From: Kiritimatiellia bacterium
GTDB lineage: Bacteria > Verrucomicrobiota > Kiritimatiellia > RFP12 > UBA1067
Length of the DNA: 34,218 nucleotides
Direction of reading: 5' to 3'
Assembly (NCBI GenBank): GCA_017427485.1
Contig: JAFRSR010000327.1
Location: 1-34,218 of the forward strand
The notes below the pieces were generated by a model. The model searched no databases and was not told the DNA's origin. It was given only the letters and a program-made list of their open reading frames with translations. Made by a program: the position numbers and the translations under genes. Numbering within the stretch: position 1 is the first letter of the stretch; every line of letters starts with the position of its first letter. Positions 1-8,946 of this stretch are shown here, one piece after another.

Positions 1-2430
1 CTGAGCAACGTGACGGAAGCGTCGCGCTTCGTGAAGAACGGCGAGGGTACGCTCGTGCTCGGCGGTGACAACTCCTTCAAGCGCGTGACGATGAGCGCCG
101 GCGACTTGAAGATCAGCGGCGGAACGACATCCATCAGCGACGCGCACGGAAGCGGCGCCTCGGACGCAAATAACATCTTCGCCATGAGCGGCGGGAAACT
201 GACCGTGAAGGACGGTGCGACGCTCACGATGTCCACGACCGACGGTGCCGGCTACGCCATCCAGCACGGCGGCACGCTGCTCGTCACGAACGGCACGATG
301 GACGTCTCGGGCGTGGGCGAATACTTGAACGCCTTCCAGGACAACGGCGGCTTTACGGAGAGCCGGGTCGTCATTGCCAACGGCGGCGTGGTGCGCGCGA
401 AGAGGTTCCGTCCGAGCGGCGCGACGAGCTCGTCGCTCAAGGAGATGGCGAGCCTCGACCTGAACGCGGGCGGCAAGCTGTACCTGGAGCACTTCTTCGG
501 CGACACAAATATCCGCTACGGGCGGATCAATTTCAATGGCGGTGTGGTCTATCCGCTTGTTGCCGGGTCGGCGACCAGTACGCGCCTGTTCCGTTACGAA
601 GAATCGGCGAAGACATGGACGGAAGGCGGCGTTGTGCCCACCGTGCGCGAGGGCGGGATGTACATACACACGATCTCGAACAACACGATCTCCGTCAGCA
701 TCCAAAGCGGCGCGGAGAAGGACGGTGGATTCCACCATTCCGGTAAGGCCGTCCTCTATTGGCACGCGAAGAACTCCACCTTCAACGGCGGCACATGGCT
801 GGAATCTGACAATGGCGCCATCTTGGCCGTGAACGGGTCGAGCGGCGACTCGTCGCTTGGTGCCCTGCCGTCGTCTCCCGCGACCAACGTCTGGGTGACT
901 GGCAGTAACCATACCTTGTTTAGCGACGGCAGTGAAATGGCGATTCATCCGAACCGCATGTTGTTCATCAAGCACGGCAAGAGGCTTTACCTTGGCACCC
1001 AGGGGCGGCTTGTGATCGGCGGCGAGATTCACGGCGAGATCCCGGAAAACCAGTCCGCCCCGACAGGAACTGCCGTGCATGTCAGGAACGACAACGGCGG
1101 TTGGAGCGGGACTGTCGTGCTGAACCCGGGTGCGGGGCACACGAACGACATCGGACGGCTGGTCAACTACGGGCGGCTGGAGATCACGAGCGGCGTGACG
1201 CGCGTCGCGGCGGCCGTGGACAACGGCACGGACGATGCGAAAGCGCTCGTGTACGTCAACGGCAACAATTCGGACTACGCGTCCTATCGGGGCGAACTGC
1301 GTGTCAACGGCGGCACGCTGGCGTGTTCCCAGGCATACAAATATATAGTTGCCCGGCAATACGCGCAGGTGGAGGTGACGAACGGCGGCAGGATCGACAT
1401 GCCGAAACTCACCTACGTCAACGGCCTCAGCTCGCCGGCGACGCTGACGATCGCGGACGGCGGCACGGTGTGCGTCACGAACTTGCAGATTGCCAACGGC
1501 ACAACCGCCGTCGTCAACCTCAACCGCGGAGGAACCTTGATCGTGTCCAGATTCTGGAGCAGCGCCTCGTCCTACGGCATCGTCAACTTCGACGGCGGCT
1601 GCCTCCAGTCGCCGAATACCGGCGAACTGGGCTTCGGTCTCCAGGACGGCGCGGCGCGGTGGGTGAACGCGCGGGTCTACGTGAAGGAAGGCGGAGCGGT
1701 GTTCGCGACGCCGACGCAGCACCTCTGGCTTCGGCTGCCGCTCCTGAGCGGCGTGGCGGAAGGCGAGAAAGACGGCGGCGTGACGTATCTCGGCAGCGAT
1801 GACAAGGCCCTTGTCATGGCGACCAACAACTTCTACAACGGCGCGACCGTCGTCGCGGGCGGCACGTTGCAGATGCGCGTGGACAACGCCGTCCTTCCGG
1901 GCTCGACGCTCGTGATGAGCAACGGCGCCTGGGTGTCGTTCTGCATGTACGACAAGAAGGTGAACGGCAGCTACGCCACGTCCACGCAGACCGAGCAGTG
2001 GCTGGGGCGACTGGAGGGAGACGGGTTCATCAACTACTGCGAGAGCCTGCACGTGACGAATGCCATTGCGCCCAGCGCGCGCGGAACCGCGCCGAATGGC
2101 CGCGGCCGTCTGCTGTTCTGCCGTACGTGCGAACTGCGCGGCGATCTGGAGATTCGCGGCGATGCGGACGGATGCGGCTACATCATGTCCGAACCTGCGG
2201 CGAACTTCGCGCTCGACATTTCGCACCTCAAGCTGAAGATAATCGACGTGGAGGCGCTGGATGCGCACGCGAAGAGCAACTTCTACAAGATCCTCGACGC
2301 GCCCAATGGCTACACGGGCGAGTTCCAGCTCGCGGACGACTGGCCGAGAGGCTGGGCCGTGAAGTACGCCGCCGACGGCAAGAGCGCATACGTGTACCGC
2401 CAGAATGGCACGCAGATGATTTTCCGCTAA
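1..2430 (+). CDS. Autotransporter-type beta-strand repeat protein, 3' part (5' end outside window)
   Basis: The frame is open from the first base, so the gene begins upstream; the ATG at 10 is only an internal methionine. The 809 visible residues are Gly/Asn/Thr/Val-rich with repeated short turns such as GGTL, NGG and GGxxxV. The segment near residues 600-625 (NNFYNGATV, then VAGGTLQM) matches the autotransporter-associated beta-strand repeat pattern. Such repeats form a long right-handed beta-helix exposed outside the cell. No C-terminal beta-barrel, LPXTG or PEP-CTERM-like anchor is visible; the protein ends in a compact module (NFYKILDAPNGYTGEF, then a Trp-rich strand and QMIFR). This ending suggests a secreted or surface adhesin-like protein with an unrecognised export or anchoring route. 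The fold class is well supported; the ligand and function are unknown. Confidence 0.8.
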   Translation: MSNVTEASRFVKNGEGTLVLGGDNSFKRVTMSAGDLKISGGTTSISDAHGSGASDANNIFAMSGGKLTVKDGATLTMSTTDGAGYAIQHGGTLLVTNGTMDVSGVGEYLNAFQDNGGFTESRVVIANGGVVRAKRFRPSGATSSSLKEMASLDLNAGGKLYLEHFFGDTNIRYGRINFNGGVVYPLVAGSATSTRLFRYEESAKTWTEGGVVPTVREGGMYIHTISNNTISVSIQSGAEKDGGFHHSGKAVLYWHAKNSTFNGGTWLESDNGAILAVNGSSGDSSLGALPSSPATNVWVTGSNHTLFSDGSEMAIHPNRMLFIKHGKRLYLGTQGRLVIGGEIHGEIPENQSAPTGTAVHVRNDNGGWSGTVVLNPGAGHTNDIGRLVNYGRLEITSGVTRVAAAVDNGTDDAKALVYVNGNNSDYASYRGELRVNGGTLACSQAYKYIVARQYAQVEVTNGGRIDMPKLTYVNGLSSPATLTIADGGTVCVTNLQIANGTTAVVNLNRGGTLIVSRFWSSASSYGIVNFDGGCLQSPNTGELGFGLQDGAARWVNARVYVKEGGAVFATPTQHLWLRLPLLSGVAEGEKDGGVTYLGSDDKALVMATNNFYNGATVVAGGTLQMRVDNAVLPGSTLVMSNGAWVSFCMYDKKVNGSYATSTQTEQWLGRLEGDGFINYCESLHVTNAIAPSARGTAPNGRGRLLFCRTCELRGDLEIRGDADGCGYIMSEPAANFALDISHLKLKIIDVEALDAHAKSNFYKILDAPNGYTGEFQLADDWPRGWAVKYAADGKSAYVYRQNGTQMIFR

Positions 2431-2431
2431 T

Positions 2432-2440
2432 TGGTATGTT
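2432..2440 (+). promoter_or_regulatory. Possible extended -10 element before the phosphoesterase gene
   Basis: TGGTATGTT lies directly after the stop codon of the repeat protein and 30 bp before the phosphoesterase ATG. It fits the TGGTAnnnT pattern seen at four other transcription-unit heads in the window. The hexamer TATGTT is imperfect and no good -35 is present, so this is the weakest copy. Confidence 0.35.
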
Positions 2441-2470
2441 ATTGCCAAAATGTCAAAAGGAGTAAAAACT

Positions 2471-3961
2471 ATGAACGAACAGAAATCGCAGGGCATGGCG
2501 CAGACGCGGCGTGCGTTCATCGGGCAGGGCGCGCTCGCGTTCCTGGCAGCGGCGGGGATGGGGCACCGCGCGTTCGGCGCGACGGGTCCGGCGCGGCTCC
2601 GGTTCGGCGCGCTCTCCGACATCCACATCACGCGCGGAAAGGGCTCGTGCGACATCTTCGAGAAGGCGCTCGCGTACTTCCGCGACCAGAAGGTGGACGC
2701 CGTGCTGATCGCGGGCGACATGGCCGACAGCGGGCTCGACTCGCAGCTGCGGCGCGTGGGCGAAACGTGGCGGCGCGTGTTCCCCGGCGACAAGCGCCCC
2801 GACGGCACGCACGTGGAGAAAATCTTCGTGACGGGCAACCACGACATCGACGGCTGGCACTACGGCCCCGCGCGGAAGTTCGGCATCACGAAGGAGAAGC
2901 ACGGCGACGACATCCTCTCGCTGCACGTGGCCGAGGGCTGGAAGCGCGTGTTCGACGAGGACTATTCGCCGATGTACGTCAAAACGGTGAAGGGCTACAA
3001 GTTCGTGGGCGTCCATTACGACCACGACAACGGCTACCTGAAGGAGGGCGCGATCGCCGCGTTCCTCGAGAGCCACCGCGGCGAGCTGGCGGGGTCGAAG
3101 CCGTTCTTCTACACGCAGCACTTCCATCCGAAGGGCACGTGCTCCGCGCCGTGGGCGTGGGGCGAGGACAAGGGCTACTCCACCGCCGCGCTGAGCGCGT
3201 TCCCGAACGCGGTGGCCTTCACGGGCCACTCGCACACGCCGCTGACCGACGACCGCACGCTCTGGCGCGGCGCGTTCACGAGCATCGGCACGGCGTCGCT
3301 CCGCTTCCTCGTCCTCTTCGGCGGACGCGAGAACTCGTACATCTGGGGCGAGCGGGACAACGATTTCCAGCAGATGCCGGCGCTGACCGGACGCGACGCG
3401 CAGCACGGCCAGCTGGTGACGGTCTACGACGACCGCATCGTGCTTGAGCGCCGCGACTTCGCGAACGACCTGCCGCTGGGCCCGGACTGGATCGTGCCGC
3501 TGCCCGCATACGCCAGCTCCTTCGCCGAGCGCGCGAAGAATGCGCCCGTGCCCGAGTTCGCCGCCGGAGCGGAGGTGACGTGCGAGCGCCGGAAGGGCAG
3601 GAACCGCGCCAAGAAGGAGACGGACCAGATCGTCGTGACCTTCCCGAACGTGAAGGGCCTCGAGGGCGGCGCGCACGCGTTCGACTTCCAGGTGACGGTG
3701 GAGGCGGAGGATGCGGACCGGTCGAAGATCTGGACGACCAAGCGCGTCTACTCGCCGCACTTCTACTGGGCGCCGGAGAAGGACGACGAGACCGTGTCGT
3801 GCGTGTTCGCCTGCTCGGAGTTGCCTCCGCCGAACAAGGTGCCCACGGTGCGGGGTCGGCGCTTCCGCTTCGCCGTGTCGCCGGCCAACAGCTTCGGCGG
3901 GCACGGCGCGGCCATCCGCTCGGATTGGCTGACGGGCAATTTCGGTACGGAGGAAAAATGA
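2471..3961 (+). CDS. Tat-exported calcineurin-like metallophosphoesterase
   Basis: This 496-residue protein is predicted to hydrolyse phosphoester bonds outside the cytoplasm using a two-metal centre. The ATG at 2471 is chosen over the upstream in-frame ATG at 2450 because an AAAGGAG ribosome site sits about 8 bp before it. The N terminus carries a twin-arginine signal (TRRAFIGQGALAFLAAAG). All core metallophosphoesterase motifs are visible: SDIH near residues 49-52, GDMAD 82-86, GNHD 122-125, QHFH from 217 and GHSH 252-255. The last 160 residues form an additional, mostly beta, C-terminal domain. The substrate cannot be told from sequence; a phosphodiester, phosphosugar or nucleotide is possible. 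The reading frame stays open after the stop for 36 more codons (see the 3962-4072 entry). Confidence 0.88.
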   Translation: MNEQKSQGMAQTRRAFIGQGALAFLAAAGMGHRAFGATGPARLRFGALSDIHITRGKGSCDIFEKALAYFRDQKVDAVLIAGDMADSGLDSQLRRVGETWRRVFPGDKRPDGTHVEKIFVTGNHDIDGWHYGPARKFGITKEKHGDDILSLHVAEGWKRVFDEDYSPMYVKTVKGYKFVGVHYDHDNGYLKEGAIAAFLESHRGELAGSKPFFYTQHFHPKGTCSAPWAWGEDKGYSTAALSAFPNAVAFTGHSHTPLTDDRTLWRGAFTSIGTASLRFLVLFGGRENSYIWGERDNDFQQMPALTGRDAQHGQLVTVYDDRIVLERRDFANDLPLGPDWIVPLPAYASSFAERAKNAPVPEFAAGAEVTCERRKGRNRAKKETDQIVVTFPNVKGLEGGAHAFDFQVTVEAEDADRSKIWTTKRVYSPHFYWAPEKDDETVSCVFACSELPPPNKVPTVRGRRFRFAVSPANSFGGHGAAIRSDWLTGNFGTEEK

Positions 3962-4081
3962 CGCGGTTCTCCGCCGTTCCTTGAGGCACTGGACGGGCGC
4001 GTGGCGTGGAACAAGGCCGGCTGCGGCAACATCCCCCCGAGCCTGTCCGTGCCGCCGTCGGACACGCCGTAACGGCGCGCA

Positions 4082-4098
4082 AGGGGCAGCCCCTCTTT
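4082..4098 (+). terminator. Possible intrinsic terminator separating region 1 from the signalling cluster
   Basis: AGGGG (4082-4086) pairs with CCCCT (4090-4094) across a CAG loop and is followed by CTTT and then a long pyrimidine tract. The stem is only 5 bp and the T-run is interrupted by C, so efficiency is doubtful. Its position between two differently composed gene blocks fits a boundary. Confidence 0.35.
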
Positions 4099-4116
4099 CC
4101 CTTTTCCTTCTCGCTC

Positions 4117-4145
4117 TTGCGCCGGATGAAATTATATGGTAGCAT
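4117..4145 (+). promoter_or_regulatory. Promoter candidate for the signalling cluster
   Basis: TTGCGC (4117-4122), then a 17-bp spacer, then TAGCAT (4140-4145) preceded by TGG gives an extended -10 promoter. The same TTGCGC-17-TGG-hexamer layout occurs upstream of the kinase at 25334. Predicted transcription would start near 4152 and give a leader of about 60 nt. Confidence 0.5.
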
Positions 4146-4211
4146 ATTGACATTTCCCGGCGGAGCGGCAGTTTTGCCGGATCGCAAGCGAATTGAATTG
4201 ACATTACGGGA

Positions 4212-4838
4212 ATGGCGGCACGGAAATTAGATGTGGATCGTATCAAAGAGCGTACCAAGGTGCTTGGCCCTGGCACGCGCTTTGCCATTTGGTTTCATGG
4301 TTGTCCGCGTAAGTGTCCCGGATGCGTCGCATCGGAGATGAACGAATCCGCCGACTACGGCAGCTTCACGCCTGAAGAGCTCTCGGCCCGCGTGTTGGCG
4401 GTCCCGGACGTGGAAGGGGTCACGATTTCCGGCGGGGAGCCGTTCGCGCAAGATGTCGAATCGATGGGCTCGTTCCTTTCCGCCGTGCGCGACGCCGACT
4501 TGAGCGTGATGGCGTATACGGGGTATCTGCGAGAGGAACTTGAGAGCGATGCCGGCAAACGCGCGCTCCTTCGGTATGTCGACATCCTCGTTGACGGTCC
4601 GTACGTCGAAAGCGAGGATCACGGGGAATTCTGGCGCGGTTCGGCGAATCAGCGGATACACTGCCTCACGGACCGCTATGCCCGTCTTGCGGAAGCCGTG
4701 GAAGGGAAGAAGGGGAGGCCGCTTGAGTTCGAATTCGGAGAGGGGTTGAACTTCTCCTTCACGGGCATTCCGCCTGCCGGGTTCCGCGACCGGCTGGCCG
4801 AGCGTTTTGGCCAAAAAGGCCTAGAGGTGAAATGGTGA
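4212..4838 (+). CDS. NrdG-like radical-SAM activase
   Basis: This 208-residue protein resembles the activating subunit of anaerobic ribonucleotide reductase and related 4Fe-4S activases, which cleave S-adenosylmethionine to start radical chemistry. The cluster-binding cysteines are C31, C35 and C38 (CPRKCPGC, the C-x3-C-x2-C pattern). SGGEP at residues 73-77 is the SAM-contacting motif, and DGPYVE plus RGSANQR (142-148) match the conserved distal NrdG motifs. Length is slightly above the usual 150-180 residues because of the C-terminal extension. The ribosome site is weak (ACGGGA). No NrdD or other glycyl-radical enzyme is in the window. The gene instead leads a Ser/Thr-phosphorylation cluster, with 19 bp to the next start, so its target is probably not a ribonucleotide reductase (inference). 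Confidence 0.85.
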   Translation: MAARKLDVDRIKERTKVLGPGTRFAIWFHGCPRKCPGCVASEMNESADYGSFTPEELSARVLAVPDVEGVTISGGEPFAQDVESMGSFLSAVRDADLSVMAYTGYLREELESDAGKRALLRYVDILVDGPYVESEDHGEFWRGSANQRIHCLTDRYARLAEAVEGKKGRPLEFEFGEGLNFSFTGIPPAGFRDRLAERFGQKGLEVKW

Positions 4839-4857
4839 CAGAAGAAAGGAACGGAGC

Positions 4858-6357
4858 ATGAGTGGAATCAAGGGCGCAACGGTGAGAAACAACCTGAACA
4901 AGGTGGTGCGCACCGTAAATGCGGGAATCGCAGAATGCGAGCGGGCTGCGGCGGAGGCGGGCGAGGTCGGCCGATCCGAGTGCACGCGCCATGAGGCGAG
5001 CGCGAGGAACGTCCATGACGGGGTGAGGCGCGCCCTGCCGGCCGAGCTGAAGGAATTCCTGCGCGGGGAGACCGGGCAGTGGGAGGCGCTGCTTCGCCGC
5101 CACGACGAGAGCTTCGCGGCGGCGAACGGGCTGGTGGGGTCGGCGAACGAGAGGGAGAGCGAGTTCCAGTCCCGCAAGCGGGCGTGCGATGCGCGGCTTG
5201 CGCAGATTGACGGCGCCGTGAGGCGCATTCAGGCCACCCTGCAGGGCAAAGACTGGTACTGCGACGCCGAGAACGCCGAGGCCAAGGGACTGAGGCGTCA
5301 GGCGGAGCAGGTGCTTTCCGAGATGCGCCGCAACGTGTCCCTCGGACGCCAGGCGCAGGACCTTCGGCGCCAGAGCGTTGCCCGTTTTTCCGAGTCCGAG
5401 GGCCTGGCCCGCGACGCCGAGCGCGAATACGATCGGCTGGTGAACCTCGCGGGCGAGCGGCAGGAGCGCCAGCGCATCAAGGAGGAGAACGAGCGCAAGG
5501 CCAAGAACCTTGAGAGCGACATCGTCTCCCTGCGGGGGCAAATCGAGTCGAAGAACTACGCGAAGTTTGGCGGCGACGTCTATACGAGCGCCGTACGGCG
5601 CGAGATGGAGGACGTGCTTCGGCTCATCGGCAACGGGGCGTACGAGAAGGCCCTGCCGCGGGCCGAGGATCTCAAGGGCGTCCTGGGCGCGGCGGCCGCG
5701 CAGATCGACGCGGCGCAGCGCGCGTGGGAGACGGCGAGACTGGAGGCAGAGCGCACGTTGGCAGACGCGCGCGAGGAGGTCGGCAAGCTGAACCGTGACG
5801 ATCTCGTGGCCTTCTCGGGAGTCCCCGCCGATGAAATCAACGGCTGTTACGGCAGCATCGACGCAGCCGCGCGGGAGATGGCGGCAGAGCGTTTCGCGGA
5901 CGCGCGCGCGCATGCGTCCGCCGCAGTGGGGAGACTGCGCGAGATCGCCGAGCGCGCGGCGGAGAACCGCAAGCTTTCCCAGCAGCGCGGGGAAATGGCC
6001 GAGGCGATCATGCAGGCGCTCTACGACGCCAAGTACGACACGCCGAGCTACTACATGCAGGACGAGGCCGACGAGCTTTCCGACCTCTGCGTCGTCGCCG
6101 CCGCGCCGGGCGGCGTCGGCGACATGCGCATGAGGATCAGCATCTCCGGCGAGACGCAATTCGAGGTGGGGAACATCCCCGAGGGCTCCGAGCAGCTCTG
6201 CATCGACCAAATCCGGAACCTGCAGAAGAGGCTTGCCGAGTCCGACGTCAGGTTCGACGTGACGGACTGGGGCCGCGCCGAGAACCAGAACAAGGTCCAT
6301 CTCGACGTGCGCCAGAAGCAGACAACCGTCACGCAGTCCATCCAGCGGCAGGGGTAA
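4858..6357 (+). CDS. Coiled-coil protein of the signalling cluster, unknown function
   Basis: This 499-residue protein is not assignable to a named family from sequence alone. Residues about 10-390 are overwhelmingly helical, charged and Ala/Glu/Arg-rich, with long heptad-like stretches (for example around residues 85-130 and 170-240), so an extended coiled coil is likely. Residues about 400-499 form a distinct globular C-terminal domain of mixed alpha/beta character (MRMRISISGETQFEV, then VHLDVRQKQTTV). No signal peptide or membrane segment is seen. It lies between the activase and the AAA+ gene, 9 bp before the latter, which fits a scaffold or substrate adaptor for the ATPase (inference). 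Confidence 0.75.
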   Translation: MSGIKGATVRNNLNKVVRTVNAGIAECERAAAEAGEVGRSECTRHEASARNVHDGVRRALPAELKEFLRGETGQWEALLRRHDESFAAANGLVGSANERESEFQSRKRACDARLAQIDGAVRRIQATLQGKDWYCDAENAEAKGLRRQAEQVLSEMRRNVSLGRQAQDLRRQSVARFSESEGLARDAEREYDRLVNLAGERQERQRIKEENERKAKNLESDIVSLRGQIESKNYAKFGGDVYTSAVRREMEDVLRLIGNGAYEKALPRAEDLKGVLGAAAAQIDAAQRAWETARLEAERTLADAREEVGKLNRDDLVAFSGVPADEINGCYGSIDAAAREMAAERFADARAHASAAVGRLREIAERAAENRKLSQQRGEMAEAIMQALYDAKYDTPSYYMQDEADELSDLCVVAAAPGGVGDMRMRISISGETQFEVGNIPEGSEQLCIDQIRNLQKRLAESDVRFDVTDWGRAENQNKVHLDVRQKQTTVTQSIQRQG

Positions 6358-6366
6358 GAGAAGAGA

Positions 6367-8946
6367 ATGGACGCTTTTTTCAACAAGCGGATTGAAGGCC
6401 CGTTTGCGGATACTTTCAAGGGCTACAATCAGTTTCTCGTTTCCGGCGGGGTGGACGACCTGTTTCTCATGGACGTCGAAGGCGTGCCTCGTCTCTGCAA
6501 GATCGCCGAGGCTTACCGGCAGTTCGGCCGTAAGGCGAACTACGAGCTCGTCATCACCGTGAAAAGCGACCTGACGCTGGATTTTCCCACCGATGCCATG
6601 CGCGCACTCTACGACCGGCTGGCGAGCGGCAGAAGCGACAAGCTGGTGGATTCCGCGCATGCCTCCAAGGCGAGGCAGTTCGTGCCGAAGAACCGGCCGC
6701 CGGCGCAGGATGCAGCCCCTGCGAGGCCGCAGGGTGACGCCGCCCAGCAGCAGGGCCGCCGGGTCGAAGAGGTGAAGGGGCAGGTGGAAGGGCGGGACAC
6801 GCTCAACGAGCTGAGCCGCATCCGGCGCGTCCTCAAGAGCAAGCACGAGGACGGCAGTCCGTACAAGGTCCTTGTCGTTTTCCCGGAAGCGGACAAACTG
6901 GTGCCTCTGGCCGATGCGGACGGCACGGTCATCAAGCGCCTCGAGATGGTCACGCGCGGATGGCGCGACATCATCCAGCACGCCCATCCGGACAGCCGGA
7001 CGGTCCTCATCGTGAACCCCCACCGGCTCAAGGACTTCCACAACCTCGAACGCCAGATATCCTGCTACGACCATAACATCCGCGAGATCACGATCGAACA
7101 GCCGCCGATCGATGAAATGCGCAGATGGCTGCAGATGTACCAGCTCCTGAATGCGATTGGCGGAACTGCACGGGAGGCCGAGCGCGTCGTGTTGACCGGA
7201 AAGGCTAATGCCGGCGGGAACCTCCAGAACTTTGTCAGCTGGGTCCAGGGCTTCTACCAGAAAAATCCCAAGGTGAAGACGTGGCGAGCCCTCCTTGACT
7301 CTGAGAATCTGGAGGCGGTTGAATCCAAGGACGAGCTCCTTGAAGAGCTGGACCGGATGATCGGCCTTCGAGAAGTCAAGGAGGAAATACACAAGATCGT
7401 CAGGAACGCCGAGAAAGACAGTAACGATGCCGCAAGGCAGACCTATCACATGTTCTTCCTCGGCAATCCCGGTACCGGCAAAACCGTCGTCGCGAACATC
7501 GTGGCGAAACTTTTCTGGGCCATGGAGCTCCGGACGAACCGCAAGGTGGTCGAGGCGACAATCCAGGACATCGTGAGCCAGTACAACGAGGGGGATACCC
7601 TTCAGAAGATGAAGGACAAGGTCAAGGAGGCGATGGGCGGCGTCCTCTTCATCGACGAGGCGTACCTTTTCGCCGAGAGCGAATGGGGCCGCAAGGCGTT
7701 TCAGACGCTCTTGACCGAGATGGAGAACAACCGCAAGAACCTGACCGTGATCCTTGCCGGCTACGAGGAGCGCCTGCAGGCACTCAAGGACGTCAACCCT
7801 GGCATCGACAGCCGCATCCCGATCAAACTGCACTTCGCCGATTACTCCAAAGAGGAGAAACTGGCCATTTTCAAGCTGCATCTTGAAAAGGAAAACCGCA
7901 ATCGTGCGGTCAAGCTGTCCTTGAGGCAGGACACCGAGGAGAAACTTCTTCGCGTGCTGGACGGCTGCGAGGGCAATGGACGCGGCGTCCGCAACGTGCT
8001 CGAGAGGACGCTTCAGGACATCGGCGACGCCGAGATCATCCTGCCGGAACACATTACGGATCCCCATCAGATACATCCGGACAAGGCAGACGAGGTCCTG
8101 CAGGAGATCGACCGGGAATTCATTGGCATGCAGCCGCTGAAGGACAGGCTTCGGGCCTATTTCCGCCGGGTCGCGTACACGCTTGAGCGGACGCGTCGCC
8201 TGGGTCTCACGAAGCGTTCGGGCGTTTCCTACCGTATCCGCTTCACCGGCCCCCCCGGCACGGGCAAGACGTCGATTGCGCGCTACATGGGCAAATTCTT
8301 CCATGCGATGGGAATCACCGAAACCGATCAGTTCGTCGAGTGCGGGGCTACGAGCCTCAAGGGCGCCTACATCGGTCATGCCCAGAAGGCAGTGAACAAC
8401 CTCTTTCACGACAACCGCGGCAAGGTGATCTTCATCGACGAGATCTACTCGCTCTACAATCCCGACGCGCATCAGGACGATTCGTTCTCCCGCGAGGTGA
8501 TCGACACGCTCGTGCGCTGCCTCACGGCGCAGGAATACCAGAACACGGTCGTGATCGTGGCCGGCTACAAGGATCGCGTGGACAAGTTCATGGAGGCCAA
8601 TCCGGGGTTGGCGAGCCGCATCCCCGAAGAAATCGAATTCGTGGACTACTCGGCCGACGACTGCGTGGCGATATTCCGTGCCGCGGCCCAGTCCAACTCC
8701 TATGTCGTCCAGGACGCGTGCGACGACAAGCTCAGGGCGTACTTCAGCATGCTGTTGCGGCAGAAGGACTTCGGCAACGCGAGGGACGTGAAGGCGTTTC
8801 TGGGCGCGGTGGAGAGCCGCCTCATCGACCGTCTCGTCGAGAAGGACGCCAACGAGCGTACAGACGACGACTACCGCAACATCCTGCCGGAGGACATTCC
8901 GTCCGTGGAATCTCCGGTGGCATCAAAGAAAGAAAAAGTGAAATGA
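6367..8946 (+). CDS. CbxX/CfqX-type AAA+ ATPase with two active and one degenerate AAA unit
   Basis: This 859-residue protein should use ATP to remodel a protein partner. The first canonical AAA module has Walker A GNPGTGKT (366-373) and Walker B VLFIDEAY (426-433); the second has GPPGTGKT (628-635) and VIFIDEIY (from 687). Both have the look of the CbbX/SpoVK/EccA family, including the leading IGLREVKEEI and IGMQPLKDRL segments. Residues about 155-310 lack a Walker A but show a Walker-B-like strand (VLVVFPEADKL), a sensor-1-like strand ending in Asn (RTVLIVNPHRL) and a helical lid, so they look like a dead AAA unit. Before this lies a 100-residue N-terminal domain and a Pro/Gln linker. The 3' end overlaps the next gene by ATGA. 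Confidence 0.9.
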   Translation: MDAFFNKRIEGPFADTFKGYNQFLVSGGVDDLFLMDVEGVPRLCKIAEAYRQFGRKANYELVITVKSDLTLDFPTDAMRALYDRLASGRSDKLVDSAHASKARQFVPKNRPPAQDAAPARPQGDAAQQQGRRVEEVKGQVEGRDTLNELSRIRRVLKSKHEDGSPYKVLVVFPEADKLVPLADADGTVIKRLEMVTRGWRDIIQHAHPDSRTVLIVNPHRLKDFHNLERQISCYDHNIREITIEQPPIDEMRRWLQMYQLLNAIGGTAREAERVVLTGKANAGGNLQNFVSWVQGFYQKNPKVKTWRALLDSENLEAVESKDELLEELDRMIGLREVKEEIHKIVRNAEKDSNDAARQTYHMFFLGNPGTGKTVVANIVAKLFWAMELRTNRKVVEATIQDIVSQYNEGDTLQKMKDKVKEAMGGVLFIDEAYLFAESEWGRKAFQTLLTEMENNRKNLTVILAGYEERLQALKDVNPGIDSRIPIKLHFADYSKEEKLAIFKLHLEKENRNRAVKLSLRQDTEEKLLRVLDGCEGNGRGVRNVLERTLQDIGDAEIILPEHITDPHQIHPDKADEVLQEIDREFIGMQPLKDRLRAYFRRVAYTLERTRRLGLTKRSGVSYRIRFTGPPGTGKTSIARYMGKFFHAMGITETDQFVECGATSLKGAYIGHAQKAVNNLFHDNRGKVIFIDEIYSLYNPDAHQDDSFSREVIDTLVRCLTAQEYQNTVVIVAGYKDRVDKFMEANPGLASRIPEEIEFVDYSADDCVAIFRAAAQSNSYVVQDACDDKLRAYFSMLLRQKDFGNARDVKAFLGAVESRLIDRLVEKDANERTDDDYRNILPEDIPSVESPVASKKEKVK

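Larger units (their letters stand above)
3962..4211 (+). other. Intergenic region with coding-like remnant, hairpins and promoter
   Basis: These 250 bp hold no complete gene. Immediately after the phosphoesterase TGA, the same frame stays open to a TAA at 4070-4072. The 36 codons have strongly G/C-biased third positions and read like a protein C terminus (GRVAWNKAGCGNIPPS). This may be a remnant of a longer phosphoesterase or of another gene. A CGCCG/CGGCG stem with a TAA loop lies at 4065-4077, followed by a terminator-like hairpin at 4082-4098 and a promoter candidate at 4117-4145. A 5-bp stem (CGGCA 4166-4170 with TGCCG 4175-4179) lies in the presumed leader of the signalling operon. Confidence 0.5.

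Noticed and set aside
4147..4175. TTGACA at 4147 as the -35 of a second promoter
   Set aside because: No acceptable -10 hexamer lies 16-18 bp downstream (AGTTTT at the expected place).
2453..4288. A 611-codon open frame on the - strand opposite the phosphoesterase
   Set aside because: It is rich in Arg/His/Ala/Val without domain motifs and mirrors a gene with clear metallophosphoesterase motifs; it is an antisense shadow of a high-GC gene.
4759..8472. A 1237-codon open frame on the - strand
   Set aside because: Long only because the + strand genes are G/C-biased; composition is Leu/Val/Arg/His-rich without recognisable domains, while the + strand holds clear AAA+ motifs.
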